From Alphaproteobacteria bacterium (GTDB lineage Bacteria; Pseudomonadota; Alphaproteobacteria; UBA11136), in the NCBI GenBank assembly GCA_016776635.1, contig JADHSZ010000018.1, forward strand, positions 1-44,872: DNA of 44,872 bases, read 5' to 3'. Both the position numbers and the translations under genes were made by a program. The notes below the pieces were generated by a model. The model was not told the origin of the DNA. It saw only the letters and a program-made list of their open reading frames with translations, and ran no database searches. Shown here piece by piece: positions 15,471 through 24,548 of this stretch. The number at the start of each line of letters is the position of its first letter. Position 1 is the first letter of the stretch.

Positions 15471-16388
15471 TTAATCGCCCACGGCGTCCCAATAGGCATC
15501 CACCCGGCTCTGTATCTCATCAATCAGGGCATCATTGCGCTTGGGCGAGAACAGATGGGCATAGCGCCCCTGCAGCTTGAGATATTCCTCCACCGGGGTG
15601 CGCGGATGAGGGGTCTTGGTATGGACCACCTTGCCGTCGACAAATTCCTTTAGCGGCCAGATGCCCGTCTTCACGGCGAGGCGGCCGATTTCCAGCGTCT
15701 CCATGGGGTCGTAATCCCAACCCACCGGACAGGGGGAAAGTGCTAAGATCAGTTTCGGCCCCTTGATGGATTTGGCCTTTTCCACCTTGCGGGCGAGGTC
15801 GAGGGGCTCGGCGCCGATCACCGTGGCCGCATAGGCGGGGCGGTTGGCCACCCAGAGTCCGAACAGATCCTTCTTGTAGCCGGGAACCCCCTCCGCGCCG
15901 GTATCGGTGGCGGTGCGGCTGGCATGGGGCGTGCCCGCCGAGGTCTGGTTGCCGGTATTGCCGTAGCCCTCGTTGTCGTAACAGATGTAGAGAAAATCGA
16001 GATCACGGTCGATGGCGCAGGAGGCCGCGGCAAGCCCCATGCCGTACGTGGCCCCGTCGCCGGAAAGCACCGCCACCTGCATGTCTTCTTCAGGGGCGAT
16101 CCGTTTCTTGGCGAGCAGGATATCCAGGGCGTCGCGCACTCCCTGCGCGCCCGCCGGGGCCGAGGCCATGGCCGTATAGAGCCAGCCGCCGCGGAACGGC
16201 GTGAAGGGATAGACCGACATCAGGGTCATGCAGCCGGCGGAATTCACGAACACCGTATTCTCGCCGAGCACGTCGTAAATCTCATGCAATGCTTGGAGGG
16301 CGCCGCATCCGGCGCAGAGCGCGGTGCCGGCGCCGAGAATATGCTCGGAAGGGATATCCTTCATGCCCTTGATCACCGGCTCGCTCAT
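15471..16388 (-). CDS. porB: 2-Oxoacid:ferredoxin oxidoreductase, beta (thiamine-diphosphate) subunit
   Basis: The TPP-binding subunit of a pyruvate/2-oxoisovalerate ferredoxin oxidoreductase, which decarboxylates 2-oxoacids to acyl-CoA and reduces ferredoxin in the cytoplasm. The 305-residue protein has the cluster-linked CAGCGALQ near 22-29, the TPP motif LSGDGATYGMGLA (about 108-120) continuing to the metal-binding YDNEGYGNTGNQTSAGTP. This is the usual size for the family. The specific 2-oxoacid cannot be read. Its ATG overlaps the alpha-subunit stop by 4 bases. Confidence 0.9.
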   Translation of the reverse strand: MSEPVIKGMKDIPSEHILGAGTALCAGCGALQALHEIYDVLGENTVFVNSAGCMTLMSVYPFTPFRGGWLYTAMASAPAGAQGVRDALDILLAKKRIAPEEDMQVAVLSGDGATYGMGLAAASCAIDRDLDFLYICYDNEGYGNTGNQTSAGTPHASRTATDTGAEGVPGYKKDLFGLWVANRPAYAATVIGAEPLDLARKVEKAKSIKGPKLILALSPCPVGWDYDPMETLEIGRLAVKTGIWPLKEFVDGKVVHTKTPHPRTPVEEYLKLQGRYAHLFSPKRNDALIDEIQSRVDAYWDAVGD

Positions 16389-17659
16389 GTTTCGTCCCTC
16401 TCTGTGTCGCCCCTCTCCTGGCGGTGGATTTCCTCCCTCTCCACATGGGCCGAGGCCTGAAGCTTGCGCACATGGCGCAGTTCCTCGGCGCTGAAGAGAA
16501 GCCGCGGCGGTGGCGTCTCGCCATCGGCCACGGCTTGCTCCAGCACCGAGATCATCTCGCGGAACTCGCCGGGACCGATATCGCGTCCCCCCAGCCCGCC
16601 GATAAAGCCCGCCACCACCGGCGGCGCGTCGGCCACGCCGTAGAGCGCCGAGAGCAATTCCCCGTGCAGGACTCCGCCCTTGCCCATGGAAAGGTTCTGA
16701 TCGATGACCGCCACCCCCTTGCGCCCGGCCAGGGCGCGGCGCAGGGCCTCCACGGGGAAGGGCCGGAACAGGCGCGGCCGCACCAGACCGGCGGCGACAC
16801 CGGCCTCGCGCAACCCGTCCACGGCGTCCCGGGCCTTGGTGGAGAAAGAGCCCAGCATGACGAACACGTAATCCGCGTCCTCGGCGCGATAGCTCTCCAC
16901 CGCATCGTAACGGCGTCCGAAGAGGCGGGCGAAATCCTCGGCCACCTCGTCATAGACCGCCAGCGCGCCCATGGCGGCGAGATGCAGCTCATAACGGAAA
17001 TAGGAATACGGCGTGCCGCCGAGTACGGCCACGGCCTCGCTCAGGGGCCGCCCGGCGCGGAATTTCAGCGACCCCGGATCGAAGGGCGGCAGGAACTCCC
17101 GCGCCTTGGCCGGGTCGGGAATATCCACCGGCTCGCGGGTGAAAGAGAGGTAAAAGCCGTCGAGATTGACAATGACGGGCACCCGCACCCGTTTGTCCTC
17201 GGCCAGGCGATAGGCCATGAGGGTGGCGTCTACCACCTCCTGACAGGTGGCGCAGTGAATCTGCAGGAAGCCGCTGTCGCGCGCCGCCATCACATCGTTA
17301 TGGTCGGATTCCAGGGTGATGGGCGCCGACAGGCCCCGCGACACATTGGTCAGCACGAAGGGCGTGCGCCAGCCCGCCACCGTATAGAGCATCTCCATGC
17401 CATAGAGCAGGCCCTGGCTCGAGGTGGCGGCATAGGAGCGCACCCCGGTGGCTACCGCGGCCCCGGCGGCGGTAATCATGGAATGCTCGGAATCCATGGT
17501 CACCATGCGGCAATCCATCTCACCCTTGTCGATCCAGCCGGCAATGGTCTCGATGATCTCGGTCTGGGGGGTAATGGGAAAGGCGGGCACATAGTCCACC
17601 TCGGCCAGACGCACGCCCCAGGCCGCCGCCACATTACCGGTAAGAAGCTGGCGCGTCAT
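16385..17659 (-). CDS. porA: 2-Oxoacid:ferredoxin oxidoreductase, alpha subunit
   Basis: The 424-residue alpha chain contributes the active-site and interface domains. It begins with TGNVAAAWGVRLAEVDYVPAFPITPQTEI, the Por alpha N-terminal pattern in which the PITP loop contacts TPP. MDSEHSMITAAGAAVATG, a central SSQGLLYGMEMLY segment and a C-terminal domain-II region (VIDQNLSMGKGG) follow. No CoA-ligase fusion is present. It is overlapped by 4 bases on each side by the gamma-delta and beta genes, so the three subunits are made as one unit. Confidence 0.9.
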   Translation of the reverse strand: MTRQLLTGNVAAAWGVRLAEVDYVPAFPITPQTEIIETIAGWIDKGEMDCRMVTMDSEHSMITAAGAAVATGVRSYAATSSQGLLYGMEMLYTVAGWRTPFVLTNVSRGLSAPITLESDHNDVMAARDSGFLQIHCATCQEVVDATLMAYRLAEDKRVRVPVIVNLDGFYLSFTREPVDIPDPAKAREFLPPFDPGSLKFRAGRPLSEAVAVLGGTPYSYFRYELHLAAMGALAVYDEVAEDFARLFGRRYDAVESYRAEDADYVFVMLGSFSTKARDAVDGLREAGVAAGLVRPRLFRPFPVEALRRALAGRKGVAVIDQNLSMGKGGVLHGELLSALYGVADAPPVVAGFIGGLGGRDIGPGEFREMISVLEQAVADGETPPPRLLFSAEELRHVRKLQASAHVEREEIHRQERGDTERDET

Positions 17660-18600
17660 GGCGATGCCTCCTCATGGGTTGCTGCTGTTTCCCCCGCAGC
17701 ACCGTGTTCAGGCACCGCCTCGATGGCGTGGCGCGGACAGGCGGCGACACAGATCATACAGCCCTTGCAATGATCATAATCCACCTCCGGATAGCCGCCC
17801 GCGCCCGTGGAAATAACGCTGTCGGGACACAGGCTGCCGCAAATCCAGACGCATTTGTTGCAATGGTCCTCATGCACCACCGGCCGCATGACGCGCCACA
17901 GCCCGGTCCGCACCTCGACGCTGGTGGCCCCGGCATGGATGGCGGGCGTGGCCTGCTCGCCAAGGTCCAGCGGCATCTCGATCCAGTCCGGCCCCTCCGC
18001 CGGGGCGGCCAGACGTTCTTCGCCCTCCGCCACACAGCCCTCATGATCCGCCATGGCGTCAAAGGCGGCCAGCGCCCGCCTCAGGTTTTCCGCCACTACC
18101 TCCTCGCCCAGAGACCCCAGCTCCTCGGCGACGGTATCGCCCAGAGATTCGCGGCCGATGACGCCGGTGAGGCGGGCCGCGGCTGCGGCGCAGGCCACCC
18201 CCATATAGGGCAGCTCCGCCTGCTCGCCAGCTTCGGCAAGGGGAAGACAGATAATGGGAGAGGAAAGATTGAGGCGCTCGCGCCAGGTTTCGGCGCTCTC
18301 GGCGCTGTTGATCAACAGCGTGGTATGGGGAGCGAAATTGGCCAGAACCTCGGCGGCGGGCACCGGCACCAGGCTTTCATCGGCAACGATCACCAGATCG
18401 GGATGGCGGATAATACCCCGCTCGTTAATGGCTCCGCGCGCCGCCCGCACATAGGCGAAAATGGGGGCGCCGCGGCGTTCGGCGCCATAGCGCGGTGCAT
18501 CCTGCACTTCGAATCCTTCATGGAAGAAGGCGCTGCCGAGAATGTGGCTGGCCGTTTTCATGCCCTGGCCGCCACGTCCATGGAAACGAATTCGAAACAT
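17656..18600 (-). CDS. porGD: 2-Oxoacid:ferredoxin oxidoreductase, fused gamma-delta subunit
   Basis: The N-terminal ~190 residues form the gamma domain (FHGRGGQGMKTASHILG at about 6-22, then the RYGAERRGAPIFAYVR pattern). The C-terminal ~90 residues are a two-cluster ferredoxin delta domain. The second cluster is standard (CKGCMICVAACP). The first reads CNKCVWICGSLCP, with three rather than two residues between the second and third Cys, a deviation worth noting. Fused gamma-delta chains are known in some bacteria. It passes electrons from the alpha-beta core to soluble ferredoxin. Confidence 0.88.
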   Translation of the reverse strand: MFRIRFHGRGGQGMKTASHILGSAFFHEGFEVQDAPRYGAERRGAPIFAYVRAARGAINERGIIRHPDLVIVADESLVPVPAAEVLANFAPHTTLLINSAESAETWRERLNLSSPIICLPLAEAGEQAELPYMGVACAAAAARLTGVIGRESLGDTVAEELGSLGEEVVAENLRRALAAFDAMADHEGCVAEGEERLAAPAEGPDWIEMPLDLGEQATPAIHAGATSVEVRTGLWRVMRPVVHEDHCNKCVWICGSLCPDSVISTGAGGYPEVDYDHCKGCMICVAACPRHAIEAVPEHGAAGETAATHEEASP

Positions 18601-18640
18601 CTGTGCCCCCCCTTCCTGAAGAATTGGCGGTTGGCCGGGT

Positions 18641-19753
18641 CTAATATATGGACCAACGGCGGAAGCTCATGGCCTTGCGCACCCTTTCCTCGGCCATGGC
18701 GATGGCGGCGTCACGTGGGAGAATGCCTTCCTTCTCAACCGTCGCCAGAACCAGTTCGGTGTTATGGGTCAGCTTTTCCTCGATGGCCTGGAACACCCCC
18801 GCTTCGGTGGAGCCTTGGTATTCCATGGCGGCGCAGATGACGCCGCCGGCATTGGCGATAAAGTCGGGAACGCACAGCACGCCCTTTTCATGAAGAATTT
18901 TTTCCGCCTCATGGGTGATGGGGATATTGGCGCCCTGCAGAATCAAGCGCGCCTTCATTTGTTTCACATTGCCCTTGTGGATGACATCGGGACGGGCGGC
19001 GGGCACCCAGATGTCGCAGTCCAGACCCACCGCATCCTCGCCGGAGAGCTTCTCTCCCGAGGGGTGGTCGACGACGCTCTTGCCTTCCCGTTTCAGCGCG
19101 ATCAGGGCCTCCACGTTAAGCCCGCTGGCATCATAGAGAGTTCCCCCGGTATCCACGGCGCCGACCAGGCTGCATCCCAGCTCGGAGAGAAACCGCGCCG
19201 CATGGGTGCCCACGGCGCCCAGACCCTGAATCACCACGCGGGCCCCCTTGAGTTCCATATCGCAATGCTCGGCGGCCACCAGCGCCACCCGGCTCAGCCC
19301 CCATCCGGTGGCGCCGATTTCGTCCAGGGGAATGCCTCCCACTTCGCGCGGCAGGCCCACCACGCGGTCCACCTCGTCCTTGATCCAGGCCATACATTGT
19401 TCGTCGGTGCCCATGTCGGGGGCCAGGATGTATTCCTCGATATCGCGAAGGGCGTTGGCCAGGGCGCGAATCACGCGCTCCTTGTCCTGGGACGGCATTT
19501 TCGGATCGCCCCGCACCACGGCCTTGCCGCCGCCATGGGAAAGCCCGGCGGCGGCGTTCTTCATGGTCATGGCGCGGGCCAGACGGCAGCATTCCTCCAA
19601 GGTCACGTCCGGCGCCATGCGGATGCCCCCTACCGAAGGGCCAGCGGCCACGTTATCCACCACCAGTACCCCGGCAAGCCCCACCGACGGCTCGAAGAAA
19701 TGAATGATCTTGGCGGGACCGAGATCGTCACCGAAATCCAAAAGGCTGTCCAT
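18641..19753 (-). CDS. Glu/Leu/Phe/Val family amino-acid dehydrogenase
   Basis: A cytosolic NAD(P)-dependent oxidative deaminase of 370 residues. The catalytic lysine lies in GLSHGGGKAVV near 75-85, followed by APDMGTDEQCMAW, and the nucleotide fold is VVIQGLGAVGTHAARFL near 183-199. VPDFIANAGGVICA is the family's C-terminal signature. The size is close to leucine/valine dehydrogenases (about 360) rather than glutamate dehydrogenases (about 420), but the substrate is uncertain. As first gene of the operon it would supply 2-oxoacids (branched-chain, by inference) to the ferredoxin oxidoreductase encoded next. Confidence 0.85.
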   Translation of the reverse strand: MDSLLDFGDDLGPAKIIHFFEPSVGLAGVLVVDNVAAGPSVGGIRMAPDVTLEECCRLARAMTMKNAAAGLSHGGGKAVVRGDPKMPSQDKERVIRALANALRDIEEYILAPDMGTDEQCMAWIKDEVDRVVGLPREVGGIPLDEIGATGWGLSRVALVAAEHCDMELKGARVVIQGLGAVGTHAARFLSELGCSLVGAVDTGGTLYDASGLNVEALIALKREGKSVVDHPSGEKLSGEDAVGLDCDIWVPAARPDVIHKGNVKQMKARLILQGANIPITHEAEKILHEKGVLCVPDFIANAGGVICAAMEYQGSTEAGVFQAIEEKLTHNTELVLATVEKEGILPRDAAIAMAEERVRKAMSFRRWSIY

Positions 19754-19838
19754 GGCTGCCCCCCTTCCAAAAAAGAAATACTTCTCTTGCTCTAAGACTT
19801 TAAGAAATTAATTCATAATTTCAACGCAGTGGGACATT

Positions 19839-22544
19839 TCATCGCATATGGGTTTTATTCTCCACAGCCGCGAAGGCCCGCTTGCGCGCGAAGTCGAGGC
19901 CGAAGATCAGCGGCACCCCGAGCCAGGCCACGCCATAGACGGCCGCGTCCACCGGGCCGGTACCGAGAACCGTCCCCAGCGGCGGGAAGTAAAGAATGGC
20001 CCAGGAAAAAACTATCTCGAAAACGATTCCCGCGATGATCAGGGGATTACGCAAAACTGACGCGTCCAGACCCGACCCCCGGTGCGATCTGCGTCCGAAC
20101 AGATTGCCGATCTGCATGAGAATGATGGAGGACAGGGTAATCCCCGTGGCCGAACGGTAGAGGGGATCATTGGCGGTCAACTCCTGACCCCATTCCCAGC
20201 CGCCCTGGGTGAGCACGAAGAAAAAAAGAAACAGGGAAAAACCCGCCTCGATCAGCCCCAGGAAGAAATAGCTGTGGGCGATCACCGGCCAGTTGAGAAG
20301 CCCCTGTTTGCGGCTTCGCGGCGGCTGTTTCATGGTTTCGGGGTCGGGTTTTTCCTGGCCCAGCCCCATGGAGGGGATGATGTCGGTGCCCAGATCAATA
20401 GCCAGAATCTGGATCACCGTCATGGCCAGGGGCACCGGGAAAATTATATAGATCAGGTACGGCATGATTTCGGGGCCGTTGCTCACCAGCACATAATTGG
20501 TGAATTTCTTGATATTACCGAAGATGGTACGCCCTTCCTCCACCCCGGCGACGATGGAAGCAAAATTGTCGTCGAGAAGAATTACCTGCGCCGCCTCACG
20601 CGCCACATCGGTGCCCGTGACACCCATGGCCACCCCTACATCGGCGGCTTTGAGCGCCGGCGCGTCGTTGACGCCATCCCCGGTCATGGCCACCACCAGG
20701 TCCATCTGATGCAGCGCCGCCACGATCTTCATTTTCTGTTCGGGCGTGGCGCGGGCAAAAATCTGAGCTCCCTCCCGCAGATGCCGGATCAGCTGTTCTT
20801 CCCGCATATCCTCAAGTTCCGCGCCGGTCATGGTGACCGACCCTGCCGCCGCGTCGGCGGGAACAATTCCTGCGTGGCGGGCGATGGCCTCCGCCGTTTC
20901 GGGATGGTCCCCGGTAATCATCAGCATGCGGATACCCGCCGCATGGCACTGCGCCACGGCGCCTGGAACCTCGGGACGCAGGGTGTCCGAAAACCCGAGA
21001 AATCCCATAAGAGTAAGGTCGTGTTCAAAGGTCTCTATTGCGGCATCGTCGGAAGGCGGCGTATCCAAAGACCGGCAGGCCACCGCGATAACGCGAAGAC
21101 CCTGAGCGGCAAGCCGGTGAACCACCGCGTCGGCCCGCTCCAGTTCCCCCGTGCCGGCTTCCCCGGCGGCGCCGTCACGGCCGGACGAAATCCGGGTAAT
21201 CCGGGGACGCAGAGATTCCCACGCCCCCTTGAGGACAAAGACAAAATCCTTCTCCCGGGTCATGATTCCCGCGGCGCTGCGTTTTTCCGAATCGAAGGCG
21301 AAGCGGCGGATCATGGCGGCATCCACTCTGGAAACCACGGACCCGCCTTTTTCCTGCTCCTCCATATGCCCGGCGATGGCCACATCCAGGGGATCACCCG
21401 AAAACTCGCCCTCGCTGCCATGGACTTCGGAAGCCGCCAGCGCCAGTTCCAGGATCGGCACGCACTCATGGGAATCCGTCAGCGCCTCCGCCTCGAGAGG
21501 CGCCGCCACATGGGCCACGGCCATCCGGTTCAGGGTCAGGGTTCCGGTCTTGTCGGTACAGATCACATGAACGGCGCCCAGGGATTCCACCGCGTTCAGC
21601 CCCTTCACCAGAACATTGCGCCGCGCCATGCGCAGGCTGCCCATGGCCAGCGACAGGGTGAAAGTGGGCAACAGCCCTTCGGGGACATTGGCGACGATGA
21701 TTCCCATCATGAACACCAGATTCACCCACAAGGGCCGGTCGGCGTAGACCCCATAGGCGAAAAAGGCCAGCCCCATGCCCACGGCGATGATGGAGAGCAC
21801 GCGCACCATGCTCTGGGTCTGCCGCTCCAACGGCGAGACATGACGCCGCGTTTCCTGTGACAGCATGGCGATACGGCCGAACTGGGTGCGGAAACCGGTG
21901 GCGAAAACCACCGCCCGTCCCGACCCGCGCAGCACGGAACATCCCGCAAGAAGGATATTATCGCTTTCCGACATGCTTTCTTCCGAGGCCTCGGCGGTTC
22001 TCGTGAGCGGAACCGATTCCCCGGTCAACGGCGCGTTATTCACCAGCAGGTCATGACTGACCACCAGCCGGGCGTCAGCGGGAATGCGGTCTCCCTCCTG
22101 CACCAGAAGGACGTCGCCGGGGACCAGTTCCGAGCCAAGAAGCTCCCCTTCCTCGCCCCCGCGCATGGCTCGGACCCGTTGCGGCAGGAACTTCCGCAGT
22201 TCCTCCATGGCCCGTTCGGCCCGGTATTCCTGGACGAAACTAAACAGAGCGTTGAGGACCGAGACCGACAGCAATGCCCATCCCAGGATATTCATGTTCT
22301 CGCCGGGGCGGATATGGTCGGCGATGAAACAGATCACCGCGGCAAGATCGAGCAACAGGGTGAAAAAATTGGTGAACTGCCGCCCCAGATTTTCAAGCCA
22401 GCGGAAGCGGCGTTCCACCTCGATGGTGTTGGGACCCACCTCGCGCCATCGTTCCTGGGCTTCGGCTTCCGTCAGCCCCCCGGCGCGGGATTGCAGGAAC
22501 CCGAAGGCCTCAGCCGCGGAGACATTCTGTATCTGCCCCGCCAT
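19839..22544 (-). CDS. P2-type cation-transporting ATPase (Na+/K+-ATPase-like motifs)
   Basis: A 901-residue membrane pump with an N-terminal cation-ATPase domain (about 5-70), the actuator loop APLTGESVPL, the phosphorylated Asp in CTDKTGTLTLNRM, the hinge MTGDGVNDAPALK and about ten helices. Helix 4 reads NVPEGLLPTFTLSLA and helix 6 reads AIDLGTDIIPSMGLGQEKPD. Both resemble the animal Na+,K+/H+,K+ (P2C) pumps more than the SERCA (P2A) helix-4 PEGLPAV, so Na+ or K+ is possible as well as Ca2+. It starts directly after the stop of the universal stress protein gene, so the two are one unit. A Ca2+/Na+ antiporter is divergent next door. Confidence 0.88.
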   Translation of the reverse strand: MAGQIQNVSAAEAFGFLQSRAGGLTEAEAQERWREVGPNTIEVERRFRWLENLGRQFTNFFTLLLDLAAVICFIADHIRPGENMNILGWALLSVSVLNALFSFVQEYRAERAMEELRKFLPQRVRAMRGGEEGELLGSELVPGDVLLVQEGDRIPADARLVVSHDLLVNNAPLTGESVPLTRTAEASEESMSESDNILLAGCSVLRGSGRAVVFATGFRTQFGRIAMLSQETRRHVSPLERQTQSMVRVLSIIAVGMGLAFFAYGVYADRPLWVNLVFMMGIIVANVPEGLLPTFTLSLAMGSLRMARRNVLVKGLNAVESLGAVHVICTDKTGTLTLNRMAVAHVAAPLEAEALTDSHECVPILELALAASEVHGSEGEFSGDPLDVAIAGHMEEQEKGGSVVSRVDAAMIRRFAFDSEKRSAAGIMTREKDFVFVLKGAWESLRPRITRISSGRDGAAGEAGTGELERADAVVHRLAAQGLRVIAVACRSLDTPPSDDAAIETFEHDLTLMGFLGFSDTLRPEVPGAVAQCHAAGIRMLMITGDHPETAEAIARHAGIVPADAAAGSVTMTGAELEDMREEQLIRHLREGAQIFARATPEQKMKIVAALHQMDLVVAMTGDGVNDAPALKAADVGVAMGVTGTDVAREAAQVILLDDNFASIVAGVEEGRTIFGNIKKFTNYVLVSNGPEIMPYLIYIIFPVPLAMTVIQILAIDLGTDIIPSMGLGQEKPDPETMKQPPRSRKQGLLNWPVIAHSYFFLGLIEAGFSLFLFFFVLTQGGWEWGQELTANDPLYRSATGITLSSIILMQIGNLFGRRSHRGSGLDASVLRNPLIIAGIVFEIVFSWAILYFPPLGTVLGTGPVDAAVYGVAWLGVPLIFGLDFARKRAFAAVENKTHMR

Positions 22545-23387
22545 TTATGCGATCCCGCGATAAAGCGCCACATCACAGGGCGTACCCCGCAACAGTTCCT
22601 CGGTCTTGTCACCGAACAGAAATTTCCCTTTCAGACTTTTTCGGGGAACCTCCATAAGAATCAGCCCCGATTTACAGCGGCTGGCGCAGATAAGAACCTC
22701 CTTGACCCAGTCATCGGAAATGCGGGCAATGGCCTCGATCCTGTCGGGAGAAAGGTCAACGGCGGTCACAAGCTCTTTCTCCATCTTCTCCAGATACTCC
22801 GCGCCTTCCCGGCGCAGCGCTTCGGCCTCCTTATCGCCAAGCTGGCGATAGTGGCCACGACTCAGCATCATGACGCGGAGCAGGAAAAGCTCGCGGATGT
22901 CAGGGGCAAGACGATTCAGTATGGAAAGCCCGGAGTGGAATCCTTCCACCGCTCCGGAAACGGGAACCAGGATATTACCGGGAAGCCCGAGAAGGCCCGG
23001 CTGCACAATCCGCAGCGCAAGGACGCTGTAGAGCCCCAGCTTCATCATGCGTTCGGTGATGGTTCCCGAAAACAGGCCGCCGCCCCGGCCCCCGACCCTG
23101 ACGCCACAGATCAGGAGCGATTCAGGGCCTGGCGGGATTCGCTCGTCCAGCGCTTCCGCAACGCCCGCCCCCGGAGATAAAATTTCACTTTCGAACGCAA
23201 CCCCCATCAGGGAGGATTCCATTTCGATGCGAGCGATCTTGTCCTTGATTGTTTCCGGGGAAGAGGTGCCGTCATTCACATGGAGAAGCTGGAGGCGGGC
23301 GTCCTCGTCATGGGAGGCAAGACGGATGGCATAGCGCGCCACCCAGTCATTATTAATGGAGCCGTCATAAGCGAAAAAAATAGACAT
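22545..23387 (-). CDS. Universal stress protein (UspA family)
   Basis: This 280-residue cytosolic protein has two Usp-like halves. The first begins SIFFAYDGSINNDWVARYAIRLA and carries a GLFSGTITERMMKL segment that matches the G-2x-G-9x-G-S/T nucleotide site only loosely. The second begins NILVPVSGAVEGFHSGLSIL and ends GDKTEELLRGTPCDVALYRG, again a loose version of the motif. Nucleotide binding is therefore possible but not sure. The adjacency (stop next to the ATPase start) suggests it modulates or is co-induced with the cation pump. Confidence 0.8.
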   Translation of the reverse strand: MSIFFAYDGSINNDWVARYAIRLASHDEDARLQLLHVNDGTSSPETIKDKIARIEMESSLMGVAFESEILSPGAGVAEALDERIPPGPESLLICGVRVGGRGGGLFSGTITERMMKLGLYSVLALRIVQPGLLGLPGNILVPVSGAVEGFHSGLSILNRLAPDIRELFLLRVMMLSRGHYRQLGDKEAEALRREGAEYLEKMEKELVTAVDLSPDRIEAIARISDDWVKEVLICASRCKSGLILMEVPRKSLKGKFLFGDKTEELLRGTPCDVALYRGIA

Positions 23388-23553
23388 GGGACTCCTCCAG
23401 CACTTCCATGGTTATGACCCCCAGAGGAAAATCTGCACCCCCGCGGCGGGAAAAACCACCCCCCCCACTTGTCAGGCCGATTCAGAACCGTATGTTGGGG
23501 CGGAAACTTTCATCCCCTTCTTTCTCTTTCTTAACCCCTGAAAGGCCATAGGG

Positions 23554-24525
23554 TTGTTTGACACCACATATGTTCTTGCCCTCGTCGGCGTCGGCCTGCT
23601 TCTGGTCGGAGGCGAATCCCTGGTGCGGGGCGCGGTGGGCATCGCCATGCGCCACAATATCTCGGTCCTGTTCGTGGGACTCGTGATCGTCGGGTTCGGC
23701 ACATCGGTGCCCGAGCTCGCGGTCTCCCTCGATGCCGCCTTTACGGGAAAACCGGATATCGCGCTGGGCAATGTGGTGGGCAGCAACATCGCCAATATTC
23801 TCCTCATCCTCGGCGTTTCGGCGCTGATACGCCCCCTTTCCTTCGCCCCCGCCGCCATCGGCCGCGATACCATGATCATGATTGGCGCCAGCCTGGCGTT
23901 TTTTATCCTCGCCCAACAGGGAATCCTGCCCGGCTGGATCGGCGCCATGTTCCTCGCCACGCTGGCCGGTTTCATCATCTACTCCTACATGGCGGAACGA
24001 TCCGCCTCCACCAGCTCACCCGAACGCCTGCTCCACGAACGCGAAGCCCGGCAATTCGAAGACACCAAACACGGCATGAAATTTGCCATCGCCCTAACAC
24101 TGGGCGGCATGGTGGGGGTGGTTTGGGGAGCCCGTATTTTCGTCGACAGCGCGGTAAAAATCGCCCACGACTTCGGTGTCTCCGAAGCCGCCATCGGCCT
24201 CACCATGGTGGCGCTGGGCACCTCGCTGCCGGAACTGGTGACGGCCCTGATCGCGGCGTACCGGAAGGAAACCGATGTGATCGTCGGCAATGTGATCGGC
24301 AGCAATATTTTCAACATCCTCGGCATTCTCGGCGCCACGCTTCTGGTAACCGACATCGTCCTGCCCCACGGTTTCTTCGACGACATGAATGTCTTTCTGT
24401 TGGTTACCCTGGCCGTGGCCCCCTTCCTGCTTTGTTTCGGGCGTATTCGTTTGCTCACGGGCCTGGCCTTCCTGGCGAGCTATGTGGCCTACGTGATCTG
24501 GGTTTACCAGGGAAACCCGCTGTGA
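23554..24525 (+). CDS. Calcium/sodium antiporter (CaCA family, YrbG-like)
   Basis: A 323-residue inner-membrane exchanger with two homologous halves of about five helices each, inverted relative to each other. Each half has an alpha repeat: GFGTSVPELAVSL (about 49-61) with GNVVGSNIANILLILG, and ALGTSLPELVTAL with GNVIGSNIFNILGILG. The acidic residues of the PEL motifs bind the cation. A short charged loop lies between the halves. The coordinates use a TTG start because GAAAGG lies upstream and no ATG precedes the first helix. It is divergent from the stress-protein/ATPase pair, giving a cation-homeostasis group. Confidence 0.9.
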   Translation: MFDTTYVLALVGVGLLLVGGESLVRGAVGIAMRHNISVLFVGLVIVGFGTSVPELAVSLDAAFTGKPDIALGNVVGSNIANILLILGVSALIRPLSFAPAAIGRDTMIMIGASLAFFILAQQGILPGWIGAMFLATLAGFIIYSYMAERSASTSSPERLLHEREARQFEDTKHGMKFAIALTLGGMVGVVWGARIFVDSAVKIAHDFGVSEAAIGLTMVALGTSLPELVTALIAAYRKETDVIVGNVIGSNIFNILGILGATLLVTDIVLPHGFFDDMNVFLLVTLAVAPFLLCFGRIRLLTGLAFLASYVAYVIWVYQGNPL

Positions 24526-24548
24526 ACCGGCAAGGCGGGAGCGCTCCC

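Noticed and set aside
20082..21860. 592-codon open frame opposite the P-type ATPase
   Set aside because: No recognisable domain, composition typical of an antisense shadow, and the opposite strand has all ATPase motifs.
24123..24548. Extended N terminus of the TPR-sulfotransferase gene
   Set aside because: The extension lies within the antiporter gene in another frame and is His/Arg-rich nonsense; the ATG at 24549 has a good ribosome-binding site.
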